Source of the DNA: Sutcliffiella tianshenii
GTDB lineage: Bacteria; Bacillota; Bacilli; Bacillales; Bacillaceae_I
Direction of reading: 5' to 3'
DNA length: 64,000 nt
Assembly (NCBI RefSeq): GCF_016908565.1
Contig: NZ_JAFBED010000002.1
Span: 124,001-188,000, forward strand
In this document: positions 57,965 through 64,000 of the stretch, piece after piece
Numbering within the stretch: the first letter of the stretch is position 1
How the letters are laid out: each line of letters begins with the position of its first letter
The notes under the pieces: model-generated
The model's database searches: none
Seen by the model: only the letters and a program-made list of their open reading frames with translations
What the model was told of the DNA's origin: nothing
Program-made: the position numbers and the translations under genes

Positions 57965-58759
57965 TTGAGAATATTATTTGTTGGAGACGTTGTTGGCTCT
58001 CCTGGTAGGGATATGGTAAAAGAATATCTGCCAAAATTAAAAAGTAAATTCCAACCGGCTGTCACCATTGTCAATGGGGAAAATGCGGCAGGGGGAAAAG
58101 GGATCACTGAGAAAATATATCAAGGATTTCTCGCGGCTGGAGCGAATCTTGTGACATTAGGAAATCATACATGGGATAACCGTGAAATCTTTGAGTTTAT
58201 CGATCGTGCAAAATACATGATACGTCCAGCCAATTTTCCAAGTGAAACACCTGGGAAGGGCATCGCTTACATCCCCTTTCATGGAAAGGAGCTTGCAGTG
58301 ATCAATTTGCAGGGAAGAACGTTCTTGCCCCCAATCGATTGTCCTTTCAAGAAAGCGGATGAGTTAGTGGAGGAAGCGAGAAAGCGTACGCCCTTTATTT
58401 TTGTTGATTTTCACGCGGAAGCGACAAGTGAAAAACAGGCAATTGCATGGTATCTGGATGGGCGAGTCACGGGAGTCGTCGGGACCCATACCCATGTTCA
58501 GACAAACGACTATCGGGTGTTGCCTGAAGGAACTGCATATATAACTGATGTTGGGATGACAGGACCTTATGACGGTATATTAGGGGTAGAGAGGGATGCG
58601 GTATTAAAGAGGTTTATGACGTCCCTTCCTGTCCGCTTTGAGGTGACAGGAGGTAGAACCCAGCTTAATGCAGTCATACTCGATGTGGATATGAAAACAG
58701 GGAAGGCAAAATCCATCAAACCATTGATCATAAACGAAGACCATCCGTTTTTTGATTGA
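57965..58759 (+). CDS. ymdB: YmdB, calcineurin-like cyclic-nucleotide phosphodiesterase
   Basis: The TTG at 57965 gives 264 residues, the exact B. subtilis length, with AAGGGA 11 bases upstream; the frame from 57899 is not conserved. Metal-binding motifs are RILFVGDVVGSPGRD, IVNGENAAGGKG, TLGNHTWDNREI, VDFHAEATSEK and VGTHTHVQTND. YmdB hydrolyses 2',3'-cyclic nucleotides and in B. subtilis is needed for normal biofilm and colony development. It follows rny, with which it shares a promoter region in B. subtilis. Confidence 0.95.
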   Translation: MRILFVGDVVGSPGRDMVKEYLPKLKSKFQPAVTIVNGENAAGGKGITEKIYQGFLAAGANLVTLGNHTWDNREIFEFIDRAKYMIRPANFPSETPGKGIAYIPFHGKELAVINLQGRTFLPPIDCPFKKADELVEEARKRTPFIFVDFHAEATSEKQAIAWYLDGRVTGVVGTHTHVQTNDYRVLPEGTAYITDVGMTGPYDGILGVERDAVLKRFMTSLPVRFEVTGGRTQLNAVILDVDMKTGKAKSIKPLIINEDHPFFD

Positions 58760-58804
58760 CATATAAACTTTTTGGATATGAAGGCCTCAAATGTAATACA
58801 AGCT

Positions 58805-58829
58805 GGAATACATCTCGCTTCTCCTGAAT
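58805..58829 (+). promoter_or_regulatory. Possible sigma-H promoter of spoVS
   Basis: GGAATA (58805-58810) is 14 bp before TGAAT (58825-58829), the spacing expected of sigma-H promoters, although the upstream bases of the -35 box are not ideal. In B. subtilis spoVS is controlled by sigma-H. Confidence 0.45.
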
Positions 58830-58910
58830 ATAGTAGGAATGAAATTATTATCAATTCATTCATCTATGGATCTTTCACCATATACTGTAAATGTTAAGGA
58901 GGAGCTAGAA

Positions 58911-59171
58911 ATGGAGATATTAAAGGTTTCAGCCAAGTCAAACCCAAATTCGGTAGCAGGGGCTTTAGCAGGGGTTTTAAGAGAACGTGGGGGGGCGGAA
59001 ATACAAGCCATCGGAGCTGGGGCGCTGAATCAAGCGGTGAAGGCTGTAGCAATTGCCAGGGGATTTGTCGCACCAAGCGGAGTGGATTTGATTTGTATTC
59101 CTGCCTTTACCGACATATTAATTGACGGTGAGGAACGAACTGCAATAAAATTGATTGTAGAGCCTAGATGA
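58911..59171 (+). CDS. spoVS: Stage V sporulation protein S
   Basis: The start is ATG 58911, after AAGGAGGAGCTAGAA, giving 86 residues, the usual size. The sequence MEILKVSAKSNPNSVAGALAGVLRERG and AIGAGALNQAVKAVAIARGFVAPSGVDLICIPAF is diagnostic. SpoVS is an Alba-fold protein affecting septation, coat assembly and spore resistance. It follows ymdB, the conserved order. Confidence 0.98.
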   Translation: MEILKVSAKSNPNSVAGALAGVLRERGGAEIQAIGAGALNQAVKAVAIARGFVAPSGVDLICIPAFTDILIDGEERTAIKLIVEPR

Positions 59172-59195
59172 AAAAGAAAGAATAAAATAAATTGA

Positions 59196-59231
59196 AGCCT
59201 GATTGCCATCTAGATGCAACAGGTTTTTTTT
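59196..59231 (+). terminator. Terminator after spoVS
   Basis: CCTG-A-TTGC-C-ATC pairs with GAT-GCAA-CAGG, followed by eight T residues (59224-59231). Confidence 0.85.
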
Positions 59232-59294
59232 ATTACAAGGCTGTTTTCTATCATACTTAAGAAAATAAAAAACAATGCAAAGGTGGGGAATTCC

Positions 59295-60218
59295 ATGCGC
59301 ATTTTCGATGCTCATTGTGATACCGTGTTCAGGATGTGGGAAGAGCCGCATCTATCCTTCAAAGATAGTCCAGAACTTCATGTGACATGGGATGGTTTGA
59401 AAAAGACGGGTGCCAGGGTCCAGTGCTTCGCCATCTATATTCCGGAAAAGGTAAGAGAAGAGTCCAGGTTTGATGTAGCTTTGGAAATGATTGATATCTT
59501 CTATAGAAAAGTCCTGCAAAGATTCCCGAAAATGAAGCTTGTAACATCCAAAAGGGAAATGATGCAATTAAAGGATGATGAGGTAGGGGCCATCCTCACT
59601 TTGGAGGGCTGTGATGCGATCGGAAAAAGTTTGGAGCGATTAAGGACATTATTCAGACTTGGCGTTTCTTCTGTCGGATTGACATGGAATTATGCAAATG
59701 CTGTTGCTGACGGAATCCTTGAAGATAGAGGGGCTGGATTGTCGTCGTTTGGTAAAGAAGTAGTGAAGGAGAACAATGACCATTTTATCTGGACGGATGT
59801 TTCCCATCTATCTGAAAGGGGATTTTGGGAAGTGCTCGAACTAGGCCAATATGTAATCGCCTCGCATTCCAATTGTAAAACCATTTGCCCAAACCCGAGA
59901 AATTTGACCGATGAGCAAATAATGGCACTGATTGAAAAAGATGCTGCCATTGGGGTGACTTTTGTCCCGCAGTTCCTCTCAGACAATCATGAGAGTTACA
60001 TTGATGACGTGCTTCGTCATATAGAGCATATTTGTGCACTCGGGGGAATCAATCATATCGGAGTTGGATCTGACTTTGATGGAATAACAAAAACAGTCAA
60101 TGGATTATCGAGATACGAGGATTATTCAAGTCTCGTTAATACATTAACAAAATATTATTCTAAAACAGAGGTTGAAGGCTTTCTTTATGGGAATTTCTTT
60201 AAAAGATTCCCTAAATAA
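59295..60218 (+). CDS. Membrane (renal)-dipeptidase-type peptidase, M19 family
   Basis: The start is ATG 59295, after GCAAAGGTGGGGAATTCC, giving 307 residues; the frame upstream overlaps the spoVS terminator. Metal ligands are visible: HCD at residues 7-9 (FDAHCDTVFRMW), the bridging glutamate E104 in LTLEGCDAIG, histidine in VIASHSNCKTICPNPRNLTD, and the later HIGVGSDFDG. M19 enzymes hydrolyse dipeptides, some with D-residues. No signal peptide is seen, so it is probably cytoplasmic. In several Bacillus genomes it sits between spoVS and the kor genes. Confidence 0.92.
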   Translation: MRIFDAHCDTVFRMWEEPHLSFKDSPELHVTWDGLKKTGARVQCFAIYIPEKVREESRFDVALEMIDIFYRKVLQRFPKMKLVTSKREMMQLKDDEVGAILTLEGCDAIGKSLERLRTLFRLGVSSVGLTWNYANAVADGILEDRGAGLSSFGKEVVKENNDHFIWTDVSHLSERGFWEVLELGQYVIASHSNCKTICPNPRNLTDEQIMALIEKDAAIGVTFVPQFLSDNHESYIDDVLRHIEHICALGGINHIGVGSDFDGITKTVNGLSRYEDYSSLVNTLTKYYSKTEVEGFLYGNFFKRFPK

Positions 60219-60300
60219 TCGGTATAAAGCATGCGTGTATGCGTTTTCATATTTTACTAATAAAATTTTCAAATTTTTTGAAAGAAATTGAATCAAACGC

Positions 60301-60329
60301 TTGTATTTTTAAAAAAATAGGTCTACAAT
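60301..60329 (+). promoter_or_regulatory. Predicted sigma-A promoter of korAB
   Basis: TTGTAT (60301-60306) and TACAAT (60324-60329) are 17 bp apart. Transcription would begin near 60336, giving a leader of about 140 nt before korA. Confidence 0.75.
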
Positions 60330-60342
60330 GAAAGCGTTTAGT
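60328..60342 (+). promoter_or_regulatory. cre-like site (CcpA) over the korAB start
   Basis: ATGAAAGCGTTTAGT matches the catabolite-responsive element pattern WTGNAANCGNWNNCW with one mismatch (G for C). It overlaps the -10 box and predicted start, a position where CcpA would repress. Confidence 0.65.
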
Positions 60343-60475
60343 ACATATTTTACCTGATTTTATAGTAGTTTCTATTCCATACTTACCATTCGATAACATA
60401 TTGCAATCGGAATAGTGGTACAATTGAATTCTGATAAATTCTGACAATGAAGGTAATTAAAGGGGTGTAAGGCAC

Positions 60476-62212
60476 ATGATCAATCAACTTTCATGGAAAG
60501 TTGGAGGGCAACAAGGGGAAGGTATCGAAAGTACTGGTGAAATTTTCTCCATCGCATTAAATCGTTTAGGATATTACTTATATGGCTATCGCCATTTCTC
60601 TTCCCGTATTAAAGGTGGACATACTAACAACAAAATCCGTGTTAGTACGACACAGGTTCGTTCCATTTCAGATGATCTTGATATATTAGTAGCATTCGAC
60701 CAGGAAACAATCGACGTGAACTATCATGAATTACGCCAAGGCGGAGTGGTTATCGCCGATGCGAAATTTAAGCCAAGCATTCCTGAGGATGGAAAAGCTA
60801 CGCTTTACGCTGTCCCATTCACAGAAATCGCGACAGAGCTTGGTACTTCTTTAATGAAAAACATGGTGGCGGTCGGTGCGTCCAGTGCCATCCTTGACTT
60901 GGATGCAGAATCTTTCCGTGAAGTGGTACAGGAGATCTTCGGAAGAAAAGGCGAATCCATTGTGGAAAAGAATATGGATGCCATTCGTGCCGGTGTAGCA
61001 TTTGTGAAGGAACAAGCAGAAAATGTACAGACGATGCAGTTGGAAAAAGCAGATGGCAAAAAGCGTCTGTTCATGATCGGAAATGATGCCATCGCAATGG
61101 GCGCTGTGGCAGCGGGCTCACGTTTCATGCCTGCGTACCCGATTACTCCTGCATCAGAAATTATGGAATACCTGATTAAAAAGCTTCCGAAATTCGGTGG
61201 AACGGTCATACAGACTGAAGACGAAATTGCGGCATGTACTATGGCAATCGGTGCAAACTATGCTGGTGTCCGTACGCTGACAGCCTCTGCAGGTCCCGGT
61301 CTGTCCCTGATGATGGAAGCGATCGGCCTATCCGGTATGACGGAAACTCCGCTAGTTGTCGTTGACACGCAGCGTGGAGGTCCAAGTACTGGCCTTCCGA
61401 CAAAAATAGAACAATCCGACCTTATGGCCATGATCTATGGTACACATGGTGAAATCCCTAAGGTTGTCATGGCACCAAGTACGGTGCAGGAAGCATTCTA
61501 CGATACAGTGGAAGCTTTCAATATAGCCGAAGAATACCAAGTGCCTGTCATCCTTTTGACTGACCTGCAATTATCCTTGGGCAAACAGTCTGTTGAGCCT
61601 CTATCGTTTGATAAAGTTGAAATCCGTCGCGGTAAGCTGGATATCAATGCAAAAATCCCTGATTCGGATGATAAGAGCTACTTCAAGCGTTATGAAGTTA
61701 CAGAAGACGGGGTGTCCCCGCGTGTGATCCCTGGCATGAAGAACGGTATCCACCATGTTACTGGTGTGGAACACGAAGAAACAGGAAAACCTTCCGAAGT
61801 TGCGGCAAACCGTCAAGCTCAGATGGACAAGCGTCTTCGTAAATTGAATAACTTAAAATTCAATAACCCAGTTCATGTTAATGCGAAACATGAGGAGCCA
61901 GACGTATTGCTTGTTGGATTCAACTCTACAAGAGGGACGATCGAGGAAGCAATGGAACGTCTTGAATCAGATGGGATCAAAGCGAATCACGCTCAAATCC
62001 GCCTGATTCATCCATTCCCTACTGAGGAAGTATTACCTTTGGTTAAAGCGGCGAAAAAAGTGATCGTTGTGGAATACAATGCTACAGGACAATTGGCTAG
62101 CATCCTGAAGATGAATGTTGGACATGCCGGAAAAATCCGTAGCCTCTTGAAGTATGATGGAGATCCATTCCTACCGAAAGAAATCCACACAAAATGCAAG
62201 GAGCTGTTATAA
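60476..62212 (+). CDS. korA: 2-oxoacid:ferredoxin oxidoreductase, alpha subunit (with fused gamma domain)
   Basis: The 578-residue protein starts after AAAGGGGTGTAAGGCAC. Residues about 1-190 are the gamma domain (WKVGGQQGEGIESTGEIFSIALNRLGYYLYGYRHFSSRIKGGH). The alpha part follows, with GNDAIAMGAVAAGSRFMPAYPITPASEIMEYL and TASAGPGLSLMMEAIGLSGMTETPLVVVDTQRGGPSTGLPT. With KorB it oxidises a 2-oxoacid (probably 2-oxoglutarate, possibly pyruvate) to acyl-CoA and reduces ferredoxin. The exact substrate cannot be read from sequence. Confidence 0.93.
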   Translation: MINQLSWKVGGQQGEGIESTGEIFSIALNRLGYYLYGYRHFSSRIKGGHTNNKIRVSTTQVRSISDDLDILVAFDQETIDVNYHELRQGGVVIADAKFKPSIPEDGKATLYAVPFTEIATELGTSLMKNMVAVGASSAILDLDAESFREVVQEIFGRKGESIVEKNMDAIRAGVAFVKEQAENVQTMQLEKADGKKRLFMIGNDAIAMGAVAAGSRFMPAYPITPASEIMEYLIKKLPKFGGTVIQTEDEIAACTMAIGANYAGVRTLTASAGPGLSLMMEAIGLSGMTETPLVVVDTQRGGPSTGLPTKIEQSDLMAMIYGTHGEIPKVVMAPSTVQEAFYDTVEAFNIAEEYQVPVILLTDLQLSLGKQSVEPLSFDKVEIRRGKLDINAKIPDSDDKSYFKRYEVTEDGVSPRVIPGMKNGIHHVTGVEHEETGKPSEVAANRQAQMDKRLRKLNNLKFNNPVHVNAKHEEPDVLLVGFNSTRGTIEEAMERLESDGIKANHAQIRLIHPFPTEEVLPLVKAAKKVIVVEYNATGQLASILKMNVGHAGKIRSLLKYDGDPFLPKEIHTKCKELL

Positions 62213-62213
62213 G

Positions 62214-63080
62214 ATGGCAACGTTTAAAGACTTTCGTAATAATGTAAAACCAAACTGGTGTCCGGGCTGTGGGGATTTCTCCGTACAGGCTGCCATCCAG
62301 CGTGCTGCCGCAAATGTTGGACTTGAGCCAGAGAATCTTGCTGTAATCTCGGGTATCGGCTGTTCCGGGCGTATTTCCGGATACATCAATTCCTATGGTT
62401 TTCACGGAATTCATGGCCGTTCCCTGCCGATTGCACAAGGTGTTAAAATGGCCAACAAAGATCTAACAGTTATCGCATCTGGTGGAGATGGAGACGGATT
62501 TGCCATCGGACTTGGTCATACTATCCATGCTATTCGCCGTAATATCGATGTTACTTACATAGTAATGGACAACCAGATTTACGGATTAACAAAAGGTCAA
62601 ACATCCCCTCGTAGTGAAGTTGGTTTCAAAACGAAATCCACACCACAAGGATCTATTGAGTCTTCTTTATCTGTAATGGAAATGGCCTTGACCGCCGGTG
62701 CAACTTTTGTAGCACAAAGTTTCTCAACAGATCTGAAGGATCTCACTTCTTTGATCGAGCAGGGTATCAATCATAAAGGATTCTCCCTGATCAACGTATT
62801 CAGTCCATGTGTTACTTATAACAAGGTCAACACATATGATTGGTTCAAAGAGAATCTGACTAAATTAAGTGATATCGAAGGCTATGATGCTCATAGTAAA
62901 GTTACTGCCATGCAAACACTTATGGAGCACAATGGTCTGGTTACAGGTCTTATCTACCAGAACAAAGAGCAAAAATCCTATCAGGAATTAGTGCATAACT
63001 ACAGTGAAGAGCCATTGGCAAAAGCCGATTTTCAATTGGATGAAGCACAATTCAACGAGCTGGTAAAAGAATTTATGTAA
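62214..63080 (+). CDS. korB: 2-oxoacid:ferredoxin oxidoreductase, beta subunit
   Basis: The start is ATG 62214, after CAAGGAGCTGTTATAAG, one base past the korA stop, giving 288 residues. The thiamine diphosphate motif is SGGDGDGFAIGLGHTIHAIRRNIDVTYIVMDNQIYGLTKGQ. Cysteines C16 and C19 (WCPGCG), C50 (GIGCSG) and one near residue 200 (SPCVTYN) are the [4Fe-4S] ligands of the family. It forms the catalytic core with KorA. Confidence 0.95.
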   Translation: MATFKDFRNNVKPNWCPGCGDFSVQAAIQRAAANVGLEPENLAVISGIGCSGRISGYINSYGFHGIHGRSLPIAQGVKMANKDLTVIASGGDGDGFAIGLGHTIHAIRRNIDVTYIVMDNQIYGLTKGQTSPRSEVGFKTKSTPQGSIESSLSVMEMALTAGATFVAQSFSTDLKDLTSLIEQGINHKGFSLINVFSPCVTYNKVNTYDWFKENLTKLSDIEGYDAHSKVTAMQTLMEHNGLVTGLIYQNKEQKSYQELVHNYSEEPLAKADFQLDEAQFNELVKEFM

Positions 63081-63087
63081 TACAATC

Positions 63088-63121
63088 AAAAGGGCTTGGA
63101 CAATTGTCCAGGCCTTTTTTT
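63088..63121 (+). terminator. Terminator after korB
   Basis: AAAGGGCTTGGACA and TGTCCAGGCCTTT pair over most of their length, followed by T residues. Confidence 0.88.
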
Positions 63122-63132
63122 GATCCGAGCAA

Positions 63133-63147
63133 ATGAAAGCGCTTAAC
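63133..63147 (+). promoter_or_regulatory. cre-like site upstream of tdh
   Basis: ATGAAAGCGCTTAAC has the left half and centre of a cre site (TGAAAGCGCT) but mismatches the last two positions of the pattern. It is 150 bases upstream of the tdh start. CcpA control here is only a possibility. Confidence 0.35.
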
Positions 63148-63296
63148 TAAAATCAGAAAAAATTTTCACGATTTTTCCCATCGTAATCACTTGTACATAT
63201 CCAGTGGACACTCCTGTTTACTCGCCTCTTCATAGATGATACACTGTTTAGTAGAAATAAAGAAAAATAGTCTTATTTATTGAGGGAGTGTTCTCT

Positions 63297-64000
63297 GTGA
63301 ATGGAAAAATGAAAGCAATCGTGAAGCATCATCGTGGATATGGTGCCGAACTTCAAATGGTTGATATACCACAAATCAAAGAAGATGAAGTACTGATAAA
63401 AGTAAAAGCGACATCTATCTGCGGGACAGATGTTCATATATACACATGGGATGAATGGTCCGAGAGCAGGGTGAATCCCCCTTACGTATTCGGTCATGAA
63501 TTCGCGGGTGAAATCGTAGAAGTCGGAAGTAAGGTATCCAACGTGGCAATGGGTGACCAGGTTTCTGCAGAAACACATATTGTTTGTTATGAGTGTCCAC
63601 AATGTTTAACAGGTGACTACCACATTTGTAAAAACACTAAAATCATCGGGGTGGATACACATGGCTGTTTTGCTGAGTATGTAGCACTTCCAGCCGTTAA
63701 TGTATGGAAAAACCCAAAAGACATGCCATATGATGTTGCCTCTGTACAGGAGCCGATGGGGAACGCTGTGCACACTGTACTTGCCGGTGATGTTGCAGGG
63801 AAAACTGTAGCAGTAATCGGATGTGGCCCGATCGGGATAATGGCAGTGGGAGTAGCAAAAGCTGCAGGTGCTTCTCAGGTCATCGCAGTAGACTTGAACG
63901 AATACCGTCTCGATCTTGCAACTAAAATGGGTGCAACAACAGTCATCAATGCAAAAGAAAATAACCCGGTAGATCTTGTAATGGAGTTGACTGACGGGAA
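63297..64000 (+). CDS. tdh: L-threonine 3-dehydrogenase, 5' part (cut by window end)
   Basis: The GTG at 63297 is eight bases from GGGAG, and the frame is open to the end of the window (about 234 codons). It is a zinc medium-chain dehydrogenase: CGTDVHIYTWDEW and GHEFAGEIVEVG hold catalytic zinc ligands, CYECPQCLTGDYHIC the structural zinc, and VAVIGCGPIGIMAVGVAKAAGASQVIAVD the NAD fold. The CGTDVHIY-DEW and QEPMGNAVHTVL segments are typical of threonine dehydrogenase. It oxidises threonine to 2-amino-3-oxobutyrate, usually with kbl downstream (outside the window). Confidence 0.93.
   Translation, partial: MNGKMKAIVKHHRGYGAELQMVDIPQIKEDEVLIKVKATSICGTDVHIYTWDEWSESRVNPPYVFGHEFAGEIVEVGSKVSNVAMGDQVSAETHIVCYECPQCLTGDYHICKNTKIIGVDTHGCFAEYVALPAVNVWKNPKDMPYDVASVQEPMGNAVHTVLAGDVAGKTVAVIGCGPIGIMAVGVAKAAGASQVIAVDLNEYRLDLATKMGATTVINAKENNPVDLVMELTDG

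Noticed and set aside
63273-63602. Minus-strand ORF of 109 codons
   Set aside because: It is the antisense shadow of the well-conserved tdh coding sequence.

Overview
The window is a stretch of chromosomal core from a flagellated, endospore-forming member of the Bacillaceae (low-GC Firmicutes). The gene order follows the Bacillus subtilis segment from the 3' end of the fla/che operon through rpsB, polC, infB, pnp, spoVF, dapA, spoIIIE, pgsA and recA to ymdB and spoVS. Nearly every gene is on the + strand, with AGGAGG-type ribosome binding sites and many GTG or TTG starts. Genus and species cannot be fixed from the sequence alone. I see no rRNA, tRNA, prophage, transposase or CRISPR array.

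Layout. (1) 1-6740: motility and chemotaxis genes (flhF 3' end, flhG, cheB, cheA, cheW, cheC, cheD, sigD). (2) 6741-7647: a repeat-filled gap, with swrB beyond it. (3) 8145-21778: rpsB, tsf, pyrH and frr (translation and UMP supply), then uppS, cdsA, dxr, rseP, proS and polC (isoprenoid and lipid synthesis, regulated intramembrane proteolysis, tRNA charging, replication). (4) 21838-31960: the rimP-nusA-rnpM-ylxQ-infB-ylxP-rbfA-truB-ribF operon, then rpsO and pnp. (5) 32075-41963: ylxY, mlpA, ymxH, the dipicolinate synthase pair dpaAB, asd-dapG-dapA (aspartate to dihydrodipicolinate, which also feeds DpaAB) and an RNase J2-like gene. (6) 42097-55933: tepA, ylzJ, spoIIIE, a GntR regulator, the M16-like pair ymfF/ymfH, ymfI, ymfJ, ymfK, rodZ, pgsA, cinA and recA. 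(7) 56297-64000: rny, ymdB, spoVS, a renal-dipeptidase-type peptidase, the 2-oxoacid:ferredoxin oxidoreductase pair korAB and the 5' part of tdh.

The genes are ordinary; the unusual material lies between them. Two arrays of exactly 52-bp tandem units (about 6967-7434 and 34715-34876) occupy gaps 27 kb apart and share a core pattern, so they look like one diverged repeat family. Three copies of a separate ~130-bp element with CTGTTGATT-type inverted ends lie after sigD and, as an inverted pair, after spoIIIE. Regulatory sequences that can be read directly include a LexA-type box with a near-consensus promoter at recA, 17-bp-spaced sigma-A-type promoters at rpsB, rimP, rny and korA, a cre-like site over the korA start region, a structured rpsO leader, and a hairpin covering the ylxY ribosome binding site. 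Rho-independent terminators mark most operon ends.

No previously undescribed multi-gene system is evident. The best candidates for something new are the 52-bp repeat family and the leader structures.
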